This document shows positions 37,855 through 47,835 of a stretch of 56,034 nucleotides of DNA, piece by piece. Numbering within the stretch: position 1 is the first letter of the stretch; every line of letters starts with the position of its first letter. This stretch comes from Clostridium sp. Its GTDB lineage: Bacteria > Bacillota > Clostridia > Clostridiales > Clostridiaceae. Both the position numbers and the translations under genes were made by a program. The notes beneath the pieces are model-generated. The model was given only the letters and a program-made list of their open reading frames with translations, was not told where the DNA came from and made no database searches. The DNA is taken from positions 1 through 56,034 of the forward strand of contig NZ_JARHZJ010000100.1 of assembly GCF_029258205.1 (NCBI RefSeq), read 5' to 3'.

Positions 37855-38552
37855 TATTAGCTATTGATTCATCTTCTAGCACTGCTACTTGTGCACTTGT
37901 TAGTGAAAAAGGCATTCTAGGAGAAATAAACTTAAATGATAAAAAACAACATTCCGTTTTATTAATGGACTTGATAGATGATTTACTTAAGTATAATAAT
38001 CTAAAGATTAAAGATTTAGACGGATTTGCTATTAGTGAAGGTCCTGGCTCATTTACTGGACTTAGAATTGGTATGGCAACTGTTAAAGGGTTAAGTTTTG
38101 GAAGTAAGAAACCTTCTGTTTGTGTCTCTTCACTTGATTCTTTAGCTTATAATATCTCAGGATTCAATGGAATAATTTGCCCTATTATAGATGCTCTTAG
38201 AGGAAATGTTTATACTTCTTTATATAAAAAAGAAGGGGATGAACTAATATCTCTTAGTGAAAAAGAATGTATTTCCTTAACTGACTTAATTGAAAAAATA
38301 AAAGAAAAAAATGAAGATGTTATTTTTGTTGGAGATGGAATAAGCAAACACAAAGAAGCTTTAAAAGAAACTCTTCCTAATTGCTCTTTTGCACCTAGTC
38401 ATTCATCCTATCCAAGAGCAGCGTCAGTTGGAGAATTAGGATTAAAATTATTAGATGCTGGAATTTCTCATGATTTAAATACATATTCTCCTATATACTT
38501 AAGAAAATCTCAAGCTGAAAGAGAATATGAAGAAAGAATGAGATTAAAATAA
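37848..38552 (+). CDS. tsaB: tRNA threonylcarbamoyladenosine biosynthesis protein TsaB
   Basis: The 234-residue protein is the ASKHA-fold partner in t6A synthesis. It starts with LAIDSSSSTATCAL and contains the family stretch ISEGPGSFTGLRIGMATVKG (about 63-82). TsaB scaffolds TsaD and TsaE. An AAGGAGATAAAAGA sequence within the end of tsaE precedes the ATG. Its stop overlaps the rimI start by one base (TAATG). Confidence 0.95.
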   Translation: MLVLAIDSSSSTATCALVSEKGILGEINLNDKKQHSVLLMDLIDDLLKYNNLKIKDLDGFAISEGPGSFTGLRIGMATVKGLSFGSKKPSVCVSSLDSLAYNISGFNGIICPIIDALRGNVYTSLYKKEGDELISLSEKECISLTDLIEKIKEKNEDVIFVGDGISKHKEALKETLPNCSFAPSHSSYPRAASVGELGLKLLDAGISHDLNTYSPIYLRKSQAEREYEERMRLK

Positions 38553-38998
38553 TGAATTCATATAAAATAGAACTTATGAATTCTTCTCATGTAAAAGGTG
38601 TTTTTGAAGTAAGTAACCTTAGTCTTGCAGAATCTTGGAATATAGATTCTATAGAAAAAGAGCTTTCTAATAAACTAGCAAAATATCTTGTTGCTTTAGA
38701 TAGAGACAAGGTTATTGGTTTTGTTGGAATGTGGATTGTATTTGATGAGGGAGATATAACCAACGTAGCAGTACATCCTGATTATAGAAAACAAGGAGTT
38801 GGAAATCTTTTAATCGATAATCTAATTACTTTATGTAAAGAAAATAATATAAATTCTCTTACCTTAGAAGTTAGAGAATCTAATATTCCTGCTCAATCTC
38901 TTTATAAAAAACATGAATTTAATGAAGAAGGTATAAGAAAAAACTTTTATAATAATCCAAAAGAAAATGCCATAATAATGTGGAGGCATAATATTTAG
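38552..38998 (+). CDS. rimI: Ribosomal-protein-alanine N-acetyltransferase RimI
   Basis: The 148-residue GNAT-family acetyltransferase shows the acetyl-CoA-binding motif VHPDYRKQGVGNLLID (about 75-90) and a typical C-terminal EVRESNIPAQSLYKKHEF. RimI acetylates the N-terminus of S18, and in this family possibly other substrates. It is translationally coupled to tsaB, the usual order tsaE-tsaB-rimI. No tsaD follows; it must lie elsewhere. Confidence 0.92.
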   Translation: MNSYKIELMNSSHVKGVFEVSNLSLAESWNIDSIEKELSNKLAKYLVALDRDKVIGFVGMWIVFDEGDITNVAVHPDYRKQGVGNLLIDNLITLCKENNINSLTLEVRESNIPAQSLYKKHEFNEEGIRKNFYNNPKENAIIMWRHNI

Positions 38999-39087
38999 AC
39001 TATATTTTAGATTATTACTGATTTTCAGCTAGATATTTATAACTAATGTTTAGTTCAATATCAGTTTAAAATAATCCTACTATAAAA

Positions 39088-39124
39088 TAAAATGGACCAT
39101 ATCAAGATGATATAGTCCATTTTT
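39088..39124 (+). terminator. Bidirectional terminator with TATCA core, between rimI and ribU
   Basis: AAATGGACCATATCA pairs with TGATATAGTCCATTT around AGA. T-tracts on both sides let it stop transcripts from both convergent genes. Confidence 0.85.
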
Positions 39125-39125
39125 A

Positions 39126-39722
39126 TTATCCTAAATTTTCTTTCATTTGTTTTGGTTTATCTAGCATAGGTTCAACCTTAAATATTGATACAGAAACCTT
39201 TTTATATAAAGCATATGTTATTCCACAAACCAACAGAGATTTAATTCCATTAAACGGAATTAACCCAACAGTTACATATTTCATTAACTCTGCTTTTGAC
39301 ATATTTATACCAAATACTGGAATCAACAAATAAACATTAGCTAATATTCCTACCACTTGTATACATAGAATTCCTAATACCATTCCTAAAATAGCAGTTT
39401 TCTTAGTTTTATTTCTCTTATAAATTATCGCTGCTGGCCATACTAAGGCTACTCCAACTAAGAAATTAGCAACCTCACCTACAAATCCTGTTGAAGTTCC
39501 CTTCACTATTAATATTAATAAATTTTTCATAAGTTCTACTATTATTCCTGATAACGGCCCAAAAGCAAATGCTCCCATAAGTGCAGGCACATCACTTAAG
39601 TCAATCTTAAGCCATGGAAACATAGGTATTACTGGAAAGTCAATATACATAAGTATTACTGCAATTGCAGATAAAAGTGATAATTTAATGAATCTGTTTG
39701 TGTTTAAGGTTTTTGTTTTCAT
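39126..39722 (-). CDS. ribU: Riboflavin ECF transporter substrate-binding component RibU
   Basis: The 198-residue membrane protein has about six hydrophobic segments and the S-component signature pattern (MYIDFPVIPMFPWLKIDLSD, then VPALMGAFAFGPLSGIIVEL). RibU binds riboflavin and joins a shared energising module (EcfAA'T) encoded elsewhere. The FMN riboswitch directly upstream confirms the substrate. Start is the ATG at 39722, seven bases after GGGAGGGG; a TTG at 39737 lies within the site. The gene is the only one controlled by that riboswitch. Confidence 0.94.
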   Translation of the reverse strand: MKTKTLNTNRFIKLSLLSAIAVILMYIDFPVIPMFPWLKIDLSDVPALMGAFAFGPLSGIIVELMKNLLILIVKGTSTGFVGEVANFLVGVALVWPAAIIYKRNKTKKTAILGMVLGILCIQVVGILANVYLLIPVFGINMSKAELMKYVTVGLIPFNGIKSLLVCGITYALYKKVSVSIFKVEPMLDKPKQMKENLG

Positions 39723-39785
39723 TTTGTCCCCTCCCAAAAGCTACTTCCTCTGGGGCTATTAAGTCTTTAATGATTTTATTCAAAT

Positions 39786-39816
39786 AAAAAATCCCTGATA
39801 CATACTTATATCAGGG
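39786..39816 (-). terminator. Expression-platform terminator of the FMN riboswitch
   Basis: CCCTGATA pairs with TATCAGGG around TAAGTATG and is followed on the minus strand by ATTTTTTATTTG. It lies between the aptamer and ribU, as expected for FMN-dependent transcription termination. Confidence 0.9.
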
Positions 39817-39849
39817 CATATAAATTCAGAATTTAAATCATTAAACACT

Positions 39850-39960
39850 GCTCTTCTTTCATCCAGACTATACTGTCGGCTTCGGAATTTCACCGAATCA
39901 TGCTAAAACTAGCTCGCGGGCTTTACCGCCGGTGGGGACTTACACCCCGCCCTGAAGACT
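39850..39960 (-). ncRNA. FMN riboswitch (RFN element)
   Basis: The conserved RFN blocks are all present on the minus strand: TCTTCAGGGCGGGGTG, AGTCCCCACCGGCGGTAAA, GCCCGCGAGC, then GATTCGGTGAAATTCCGAAG and CCGACAGTATAGTCTGGATG before GAAAGAAGA. FMN binding would favour the terminator just downstream and so switch off ribU. Confidence 0.97.
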
Positions 39961-39980
39961 TTTTTATTTCATTTGTTATA

Positions 39981-40009
39981 ATTTTAACTCTTTTTTATAT
40001 AATTTTCAA
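39981..40009 (-). promoter_or_regulatory. Promoter of the ribU riboswitch transcript
   Basis: TTGAAA (40004-40009) and TAAAAT (39981-39986) lie 17 bases apart, about 20 bases before the riboswitch's first stem. Confidence 0.55.
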
Positions 40010-40065
40010 TATATTAAATATTTTTATATACTAAAATTTTCACTTATTTTAATTAATTTTTTAAC

Positions 40066-42228
40066 TTAACCTTCTTTTTTCATTGATAATGAAATTCTCT
40101 TCCTTTTTAAATCAACATCTAATATTCTAACTTCTACTACATCTCCAACCTTAACTATATCAAGTGGATGTTTAACAAATCTATCTGACATTTGACTTTT
40201 ATGAACTAATCCATCTTGATGAACTCCAATATCTACAAAAGCACCAAAGTCAGATACATTTCTAACTGTCCCCATTAAAATCATACCTGGTTTTAAATCT
40301 TTCATTTCTATTACACCAGACTTAAATATTGGCTTAGGTAGTTCCTCCCTTGGATCTCTTCCAGGCTTTTTAATTTCCTTTATAATATCATTAAGTGTTG
40401 GTTCTCCAATTTCTAATTCTTTTGCTAAGTTAGAAATTCCCTTTTGTTTTACTCTTTCATCTATATCTACTAATTTACCATTTTTTAAATCTTCTTCTGT
40501 ATATCCTAAAATCTTTATAAGTTCCTTTGCTACTCCATATGACTCTGGATGCACTGAAGTATTATCTAAAGCTTCTTTGCTTTCCATAACTCTTAAGAAT
40601 CCTGCACATTGTTCATAAGCTTTTTGTCCTAATCTTTTAACTTTTAAAAGTTCTTTTCTGCTTTTAAACTTACCATTTTCTTCTCTATAATCAACAATAT
40701 TTTTAGCTATTGAAGAATTTATTCCTGAAATATAACTTAATAGTGAAGGAGTTGCTATGTTTAAATCCACACCTACATTATTAACACAATCTTCAACTAT
40801 ACCAGCTAATGATTCATCAAGTTTTTTTTGAGTTACATCATGTTGATATTGTCCTACGCCTATAGCCTTAGGGTCTATTTTAACAAGCTCAGCTAATGGA
40901 TCTTGAAGTCTTCTTCCTATAGAAATTGCTCCTCTTACAGTTACATCTAAGTCTGGATATTCTTTATTTGCAAGTTCTGATGCTGAATAAACAGAAGCTC
41001 CTGCCTCAGAAACTATAACATAGAATAACTCTTTTCCAGTTTCATCTTTTATTTCTTTAATCATTTTTGCAATTACTTCTTCTGATTCTCTTGAAGCTGT
41101 TCCATTTCCTAAAGAAATAACATCAACCCCATGTTTTTTAATAAGTTGTTTTAATATACTTATTGTTTCATCAATTCTATTTTGTGGAGCTGTTGGATAA
41201 ACAGTTGTATTTTCCACAAACTTTCCTGTTTCATCTAATACTGCAACCTTACATCCAGTTCTAAACCCAGGGTCAAATCCCATTACAACTTTTCCCTTTA
41301 TAGGAGCTTGCATTAAAAGAGCTTTTAAGTTAGCTTTAAATATATCAATAGCTCCCTCTTCTCCCTTAGCAGTTAATTCACTTCTTATTTCTCTTTCTAT
41401 TGAAGGATATATAAGTCTTTTAAAAGAATCCTTTATACTTTCTTCTAAATATTTATCAGTAATTTTATTTCCCTTTAAAACTTTCTTATTTAAATAATCT
41501 ATAATTCTTTCATCATTGCAAGTTACTTTAACAGAAAGAATTTTTTCTTTTTCTCCTCTATTTACAGCTAATATTCTATGAGATGGAATAGTTCTAACAG
41601 GTTCTTGATAATCATAATACATTTCATAAGGTGTTTGTTCCTCGCTACTTCCTTTTATCTGAATTATTCCATCATTTTGAACAAAACTTCTAATCCATTT
41701 TCTATAATCGGCATTATCAGATATTATTTCACTTATAATATCCATAGCCCCCTGAATAGCTTCTTCTTCATTTTGAATCCCTTTTTCCTCATTAATATAT
41801 TTATTAACCTCTTCTACTATATCACCATTAAACGCTCCTGATAAAATAATCTCTGCTAATGGCTTTAATCCTTTTTCAACAGCCATAGTAGCTCTTGTTC
41901 TCTTTTTTGCTTTAAAAGGTCTATATATATCTTCAACCTCAGTAAGAGTAATAGCTTTCTCAATTTTTAATTTTAATTCTGGAGTTAATTTTTCCTGCTC
42001 CTCTATTATCCTTAAAACATCTTCTTTTCTACTTTCTAAATTTCTTAGATATGTTAATCTCTCATTAAACTTTCTTAGAACCTCATCTGTTAATCCACCA
42101 GTCCTTTCTTTTCTATATCTAGCTATAAAAGGTACTGTATTTCCTTCATCTAACATATCTATAACACTTGTTACCTGTTTTAATGAAATACCAAGTTCCT
42201 TTGATAAAATATTATTTATATTGTCCAT
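40066..42228 (-). CDS. tex: Tex family S1-domain RNA-binding protein
   Basis: The 720-residue Tex/YqgF protein has the Tex N-terminal helical domain (about 1-190), a YqgF (RNase H-like) core near 320-450 with GFDPGFRTGCKVAVLD, helix-hairpin-helix repeats (about 490-560) and a C-terminal S1 domain (about 645-715, GTVRNVSDFGAFVDIGVHQD). Tex is related to eukaryotic Spt6 and is linked to transcription and RNA metabolism. Length is normal. No clear terminator was seen after it; the FMN-riboswitch promoter lies immediately downstream. Confidence 0.93.
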   Translation of the reverse strand: MDNINNILSKELGISLKQVTSVIDMLDEGNTVPFIARYRKERTGGLTDEVLRKFNERLTYLRNLESRKEDVLRIIEEQEKLTPELKLKIEKAITLTEVEDIYRPFKAKKRTRATMAVEKGLKPLAEIILSGAFNGDIVEEVNKYINEEKGIQNEEEAIQGAMDIISEIISDNADYRKWIRSFVQNDGIIQIKGSSEEQTPYEMYYDYQEPVRTIPSHRILAVNRGEKEKILSVKVTCNDERIIDYLNKKVLKGNKITDKYLEESIKDSFKRLIYPSIEREIRSELTAKGEEGAIDIFKANLKALLMQAPIKGKVVMGFDPGFRTGCKVAVLDETGKFVENTTVYPTAPQNRIDETISILKQLIKKHGVDVISLGNGTASRESEEVIAKMIKEIKDETGKELFYVIVSEAGASVYSASELANKEYPDLDVTVRGAISIGRRLQDPLAELVKIDPKAIGVGQYQHDVTQKKLDESLAGIVEDCVNNVGVDLNIATPSLLSYISGINSSIAKNIVDYREENGKFKSRKELLKVKRLGQKAYEQCAGFLRVMESKEALDNTSVHPESYGVAKELIKILGYTEEDLKNGKLVDIDERVKQKGISNLAKELEIGEPTLNDIIKEIKKPGRDPREELPKPIFKSGVIEMKDLKPGMILMGTVRNVSDFGAFVDIGVHQDGLVHKSQMSDRFVKHPLDIVKVGDVVEVRILDVDLKRKRISLSMKKEG

Positions 42229-42338
42229 AATGTCCTCCTATTTTTTATCTATTAACTTAATATTAATAGTAATTTTTTGAATAAACATAATTTAAATCTC
42301 ATACTTTTAATTATAACCTAATATTTATGGAGGAGAAT

Positions 42339-43682
42339 ATGAAAAAATTATATATAACCATAATAAATATACTTCTTTGTACATTTATTTTGCTTATACA
42401 ACTCTCTTTAATTTATAAAAATAGACTTGATATCTTTGAACGAGAAGATGTTTTAAAGAATATAGAATACTTAACCTCTGATAAACTAGAAGGAAGACTT
42501 TGTGGAAATGAAGGTAATTACTTAGCTCAAGAGTTTATTGAAAATTCTTTTATTAAATCAAACATAAAAAAACTTAATTCTAGTTATCTTCAAGATTTCA
42601 ATGTAAAAGCACCTATTTTAGTTGAAGGAGAGCCATATTTAAAAATTTACGATAAAAATAATAAACTAGTATCTTCATATAAATATGGAGTAGATTTTAA
42701 AGAAGCCTTTATAAATTTTAGAGTAAATCATATAGCCTTTAATAATACAAATGAATTCAAGGTTCTTTCTACAATAATAAAAGGAACCTCCTCATCTAAC
42801 AACAGTGTTGTATTTCTTTCATCTCCAGTAGAGTCTTTTAATTTTAGAAGTTCTTTTATTGAGGATACCCCTTGTGATTTATATGTATTAGTAACTCCAA
42901 ATCTTATAAAAGAATTAGAAACATATTTAAATAAAGGTTGCAAAATAGACTGTTTTATCCCTTATGAAGTTAAAGAGAAAGTTGTTAACAATGTTACTGG
43001 AATTATAAAAGGTAAAAATCCATTTTTACCTCCTTTGGTCTTAACAGCTCATTTTGATCATATGGGTAAAGGAATTTCAGGAGAAATTTATAGAGGTGCT
43101 TTAGATAATGCTTCTGGAACTTCATTTTTATTAGAATTAAGCTCTTTCCTAGCATCACTACCTCAACCATCAAGAGATATAGTAATAGTATCTTTAAATG
43201 CTGAAGAATTTGGATTACTAGGTTCTAAAAATTTTGCTAAAGAAAATAAAGACTTATTAAAAGATGCTACAATTATTAACTTTGATATGATTGGAAGCGA
43301 TAATAATATTCCACTTACATTTATGGCAGGAGAAGATCCTTGTTTCCATAGTAATTTACTAGATAAACTTTGTGAAATTTGTAACAAAAAGAAAATAACT
43401 AATATTATAGAAAATAAAGATTCTTCTGACCATGCAAGCTTTATTAAAGAAGGTTTTGACTCAATAACAATAAATGATGGTGATGTAACAAGAATTCACA
43501 CACCAGAAGATAAAATTGAATATATAAGTCCTACAGCCATAGATAGAAGCTTCTCTGTTGTGTGGAGTGAAATATTTGACTCAGCTTACTCATCCTCTGG
43601 ATTATTCTTATTAGACTCAAGAGTTCTTATACTACTAATATTATCAGCTTTAGTTTGTTTAATATTAAAGTTAAAAATTTAA
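42339..43682 (+). CDS. Membrane-anchored M28 family metallopeptidase
   Basis: The 447-residue protein begins with one membrane segment (about 1-22) and ends in another (about 425-445). Between them is the M28 peptidase core with the metal ligands AHFDHMGKG (about 238), LDNASGTSFLLE (about 255), NAEEFGLLGS (about 288), NFDMIGSD (about 315) and, at the end, RIHTPEDK (about 385). The active-site architecture is that of bacterial aminopeptidases acting outside the cytoplasm. The ATG at 42339 is chosen because GGAGGAG precedes it; ATG at 42327 contains that site. Substrate is unknown. Confidence 0.87.
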   Translation: MKKLYITIINILLCTFILLIQLSLIYKNRLDIFEREDVLKNIEYLTSDKLEGRLCGNEGNYLAQEFIENSFIKSNIKKLNSSYLQDFNVKAPILVEGEPYLKIYDKNNKLVSSYKYGVDFKEAFINFRVNHIAFNNTNEFKVLSTIIKGTSSSNNSVVFLSSPVESFNFRSSFIEDTPCDLYVLVTPNLIKELETYLNKGCKIDCFIPYEVKEKVVNNVTGIIKGKNPFLPPLVLTAHFDHMGKGISGEIYRGALDNASGTSFLLELSSFLASLPQPSRDIVIVSLNAEEFGLLGSKNFAKENKDLLKDATIINFDMIGSDNNIPLTFMAGEDPCFHSNLLDKLCEICNKKKITNIIENKDSSDHASFIKEGFDSITINDGDVTRIHTPEDKIEYISPTAIDRSFSVVWSEIFDSAYSSSGLFLLDSRVLILLILSALVCLILKLKI

Positions 43683-43702
43683 ATTATAAAATTAATGCAA
43701 AA

Positions 43703-43795
43703 GTGACTATACCAAAATAACTTTAAAATAAAACTTATAAATAATTTAAAGAATATATATTTATAAGTTTTATATTCAAACTTTGATATAGTCAC
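43703..43795 (-). terminator. Long hairpin between the M28 gene and prfB
   Basis: Outer arms of 14 bases (GTGACTATACCAAA with TTTGATATAGTCAC, one mismatch) enclose an inner stem of about 16 bases (ATAAAACTTATAAATA with its complement). It lies between two convergent genes and can terminate both. Its length suggests a mobile-element origin. Confidence 0.7.
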
Positions 43796-43799
43796 CTTT

Positions 43800-44895
43800 T
43801 TATGAATTTAAATATGCAATTATAAAATTATCTATATCTCCATCCATTACTCCGTTTACATTAGATGTCTCAACATTAGTTCTATGATCCTTAACCATTG
43901 AATACGGATGGAAAACATAACTTCTTATCTGACTTCCCCATCCCATATCTTTTAATTCACCTGTTAAATCCTCTATTTTTTCCTTATGTGCCCTTTCCTT
44001 AAGTTCTATAAGTTTAGACTTTAACATTCCCATAGCAGTATCTCTATTAGAAAACTGACTTCTCTCATTTTGGCATTGAACTACTATTCCAGTTGGAATA
44101 TGAGTAATTCTTACTGCTGACTCAGTTTTATTTACATGCTGACCCCCAGCTCCACCCGCTCTATAAGTATCTATTCTTAAATCAACTGGATTTATTTCTA
44201 TATCTTGATCTGAAGTTAACTCTGGTAAAACTTCTACTGAAGCAAAGGAAGTTTGTCTTTTACCATTAGCATTAAAAGGTGATATTCTAACTAATCTATG
44301 AATACCCTTTTCTGCCTTTAAATATCCATAAGCAAATTCACCTTTAACTTTTAAAGTAACACTTTTTACTCCCGCTTCATCTCCAGGTAAATAATCAATA
44401 GTTTCTAAGGAATAGCCTTTCTTTTCACACCATCTTGTGTACATTCTAAGGAGCATCTCTGTCCAGTCATTAGCATCACTTCCACCAACACCTGTATGCA
44501 ATGTTAATATAGCATCATTTCTATCATATTCACCAGAAAGAATTGTCTCTATTTTCAATGAATCTATCTCTTTACTTAAAGACTTAACCTCACTTATTAT
44601 CTCCTGTGCTGTTTCTTCATCATTTTCTTCCATAAGCTCTTTTAATACTTCTACATCATCTATTCTTTCATTTAAACTTTTAAATTTATCAATTTTATCT
44701 TTTGCTCTTTTTGCTTCTTGGGTTACTTCTTGGGCTTTTTGGACATCATCCCAAAATCCCGATTCTTGCATCTTAAGCTCTAATTCTGCACTCTTCTTCT
44801 CTAAAGATGCTAAGTCAAAGTGAAGCCCCCATTTCCTTTAAATTATTTTTTAGTTCATGTAACTTTGATAATTGATTTTCAAGTTCCATAATCAT
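43800..44895 (-). CDS. prfB: Peptide chain release factor 2, with programmed +1 frameshift
   Basis: RF2 releases peptides at UGA and UAA. Translation starts at ATG 44895, after GGGGTGAAG, and runs 26 codons to an in-frame TGA (44815-44817). The sequence CTT TGA C there, with a GGGGG stretch two codons earlier, is the classical shift site: the ribosome slips by +1 and continues in the frame ending at 43800, for about 364 residues. The SPF codon-recognition motif ([12 protein letters not shown]) and the GGQ peptide-release motif ([13 protein letters not shown]) are both present. The frameshift autoregulates RF2. The two frames are join 44895-44818 and 44816-43800. Confidence 0.95.
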
Positions 44896-45040
44896 AAAAA
44901 CTTCACCCCTAGCTTTAATTATTTTCATATTATAAAGTATATCACTTTATAGCTATTTAAAACAATAACATCATATTTAGTAAAAAATTTAAATATAATC
45001 TTAAAGATTATAAAAATATTTAAATTAATAAAGTTATGTA

Positions 45041-45074
45041 AAAAAGCCTTTGCAAGTAATGCAAAGGCTTTTTT
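45041..45074 (-). terminator. Intrinsic terminator after secA
   Basis: AAAAAGCCTTTGC pairs with GCAAAGGCTTTTT around AAGTAAT and ends in a T-tract, a few bases after the secA stop. Confidence 0.9.
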
Positions 45075-45080
45075 ATTATA

Positions 45081-47603
45081 TTAAACTACTTCTCTTCCAC
45101 AACATGATTTATATTTTTTTCCACTTCCACACGGACATAAATCATTTCTACCTACTTTAGGCTCTTTTTTAACTGGTTTTTTCTTTACTTCTAAAGAGTC
45201 TCCACCATGACTTGCTCCTGTTTCTTGAACAACTCTTTCTCTTTGTGGCTTTTCAGCTTCAACTTTTACATGGAATAAGTATCTTACTGTGTCTATTTTG
45301 ATATTATTTATCATTTCATCAAACATAGCACTACCTTCCATTTGGTAAGCTTGAGTTGGATCTTGTTGTTTATAAGCTCTTAATCCAATACCTTGCTTTA
45401 AGTGATCCATATCATCTATGTGATCCATCCACTTAGTATCAACAACTCTTAAGATTATAACTCTTTCAATTTCTCTCATTTGTTCTGATCCAACGAAATC
45501 TTCTTTTTCCTTATAGATTTCCCTAGCACATTCAATGAACTTTCTAGTAATTTCTTCATTTGAAGAATTTTTCAATTCTTCTACAGTAAATTTACCATGT
45601 GGTAGCATTATATCTTCTAAATATTTTATTAAGTCTCCAAGTTCTTTTTCAAAATCATCTTCATCAATATTTCCTAAATGAGCTTGAACAGCATTAGTTA
45701 TAACATCTTCAATCATAGCTTGAACACTGTCCTCTAAGTTTTCACCTTCTAAAACTTGTGATCTTTGTTTATAGATAACTTCTCTTTGCTTATTCATAAC
45801 ATCATCGTATCCTAATAATGTTTTTCTTATATCAAAGTTGTTACCCTCTACTTTCTTTTGAGCATTTTCTATTGATTTAGTAACCATTTTACTTTCAATA
45901 GCCTCTGTTTCTTCTAATCCTAATCTATCAACAACGGCTTGAAGTTTTTCTGATCCAAATATTCTCATTAAATCATCCTCTAAAGAGATATAGAATCTTG
46001 AATGACCTTTATCTCCTTGACGACCAGAACGTCCTCTAAGCTGATTATCTATTCTTCTTGACTCATGTCTTTCAGTACCTATGATTTTTAAACCGCCAAC
46101 TTCTAAAACACCTTCTCCAAGTTTAATATCAGTACCTCTACCAGCCATGTTAGTTGCAATTGTTATATTACCTAACTCACCTGCATGAGATACAATTTCA
46201 GCTTCTTGCTCATGATATCTAGCATTTAAAACCTTATGTGAAATTCCTTTTCTTTTTAATAAAGATGAAAGATATTCTGATTTTTCTATACTAGTTGTAC
46301 CAACTAAGACTGGTTGACCTGTCTTATGAGTTTCTATTATTTCTTCTACTATTGCATCATATTTTCCTTTAGCAGTTTTAAATACTAAATCTGAATGATC
46401 TTCCCTTTGAACTGGTCTATGAGTTGGAATAACCACAACATCTAATCCATATATTTCTCTAAACTCAGTTTCCTCAGTAAGAGCAGTACCTGTCATACCT
46501 GCTAATTTAGTGTACATTCTGAAATAATTTTGGAATGTTATAGTTGCTAAAGTTTTAGATTCTCTTTGAACTTTAACACCTTCCTTAGCTTCAATAGCTT
46601 GGTGAAGACCATCTGAATATCTTCTACCTTCCATAAGTCTTCCTGTAAATTCATCAACTATAGCTATTTCATCACCTTTAACCATGTAATCTTTATCTCT
46701 CTTCATTACATAGTTAGCTTTTAACGCTTGAGTAATATGGTGTTGTAACTCCATATTATTAGCATCTGCATAGTTTTCTATTCCAAAAGCTTTTTCTGCC
46801 TCTGCAACCCCTTTATCAGTAAGCATTGCAGCATGTGCTTTTTCGTCTATTGTATAATCTTCTTCTTCTCTTAATTTCTTAACGAAGAAATCAGCTATTT
46901 TATAAAGATCTGTTGACTTACTTCCCGCTCCTGAAATTATAAGAGGAGTTCTTGCTTCATCTATAAGAATTGAGTCAACCTCATCCACTATACAGTAGTT
47001 TAATGGTCTTTGAACTCTTTCTTCCTTATAAATAACCATGTTATCTCTTAGATAATCGAATCCAAACTCATTATTTGTTCCATAAGTTATGTCTGAATTA
47101 TATGCTTCTCTTCTTTGATCATTAGTTAATCCATGAACTATAACCCCAGTAGTTAATCCTAAAAATTCATATAATTGACTCATCCACTCTTTATCTCTTG
47201 TTGCAAGATAATCATTGACCGTAACTACATGAACACCTTTACCAGATATAGCATTTAAATAAACAGGTAAAGTAGCAACTAATGTTTTACCTTCACCAGT
47301 TTTCATTTCAGCTATTCTTCCTTGATGTAATACTGTACCACCAATTAATTGCTCTCTATAGTGTTTCATTCCTAAAACTCTTGTTGATGCTTCTCTACAA
47401 ACAGCAAAAGCTTCTGGAAGCATATCATCTAAGCTTTCTCCTTTAGCATATCTATCCTTAAATTCAAATGTTTTTTGCTTTAATTCTTCATCAGATAGTT
47501 TTTCCATTTCAGGTCCAAGCGAGTCTATTTTATCTACAATAGGTGTTATTCTTTTAACTTCTCTATCGCTATAACTTCCAAATATTTTATCAAATAATCC
47601 CAT
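45081..47603 (-). CDS. secA: Preprotein translocase ATPase SecA
   Basis: The 840-residue motor drives secreted proteins through SecYEG. It shows Walker A ([18 protein letters not shown], about 98-115), the DEAD-like motif [15 protein letters not shown] (about 207), and [16 protein letters not shown]. The C-terminal zinc-binding SEC-C motif ([13 protein letters not shown]) is present and may bind SecB-like partners or ribosomes. Start is the ATG at 47603 (MGLFDKIFG), after GAGGGAT; an ATG at 47618 is further from a site. The size matches the usual SecA of Firmicutes. It is monocistronic, with its own terminator. Confidence 0.97.
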   Translation of the reverse strand: MGLFDKIFGSYSDREVKRITPIVDKIDSLGPEMEKLSDEELKQKTFEFKDRYAKGESLDDMLPEAFAVCREASTRVLGMKHYREQLIGGTVLHQGRIAEMKTGEGKTLVATLPVYLNAISGKGVHVVTVNDYLATRDKEWMSQLYEFLGLTTGVIVHGLTNDQRREAYNSDITYGTNNEFGFDYLRDNMVIYKEERVQRPLNYCIVDEVDSILIDEARTPLIISGAGSKSTDLYKIADFFVKKLREEEDYTIDEKAHAAMLTDKGVAEAEKAFGIENYADANNMELQHHITQALKANYVMKRDKDYMVKGDEIAIVDEFTGRLMEGRRYSDGLHQAIEAKEGVKVQRESKTLATITFQNYFRMYTKLAGMTGTALTEETEFREIYGLDVVVIPTHRPVQREDHSDLVFKTAKGKYDAIVEEIIETHKTGQPVLVGTTSIEKSEYLSSLLKRKGISHKVLNARYHEQEAEIVSHAGELGNITIATNMAGRGTDIKLGEGVLEVGGLKIIGTERHESRRIDNQLRGRSGRQGDKGHSRFYISLEDDLMRIFGSEKLQAVVDRLGLEETEAIESKMVTKSIENAQKKVEGNNFDIRKTLLGYDDVMNKQREVIYKQRSQVLEGENLEDSVQAMIEDVITNAVQAHLGNIDEDDFEKELGDLIKYLEDIMLPHGKFTVEELKNSSNEEITRKFIECAREIYKEKEDFVGSEQMREIERVIILRVVDTKWMDHIDDMDHLKQGIGLRAYKQQDPTQAYQMEGSAMFDEMINNIKIDTVRYLFHVKVEAEKPQRERVVQETGASHGGDSLEVKKKPVKKEPKVGRNDLCPCGSGKKYKSCCGREVV

Positions 47604-47791
47604 TATACTATCCCTCAATTCTATTTTCTTATATGCGTAATATTCTAATAATTATCTAATTATAACATATATATCTAACATTCTAAATTTTCCAAAAAAA
47701 TATTTAAAATAATTCTCATTCGATTATACCATTTATAGTAACCTATTTTCAATAAATGTAATAATTTAGATAAAACTTTCACATAAAAATA

Positions 47792-47823
47792 AAAAGATGT
47801 AAGTAAAAACCTACATCTTTTTT
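47792..47823 (-). terminator. Intrinsic terminator after hpf
   Basis: AAAGATGTA pairs with TACATCTTT around a 13-base loop; the minus strand continues in a T-rich tract. It lies about 15 bases after the hpf stop. Confidence 0.8.
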
Positions 47824-47835
47824 ATATTTATTTTA

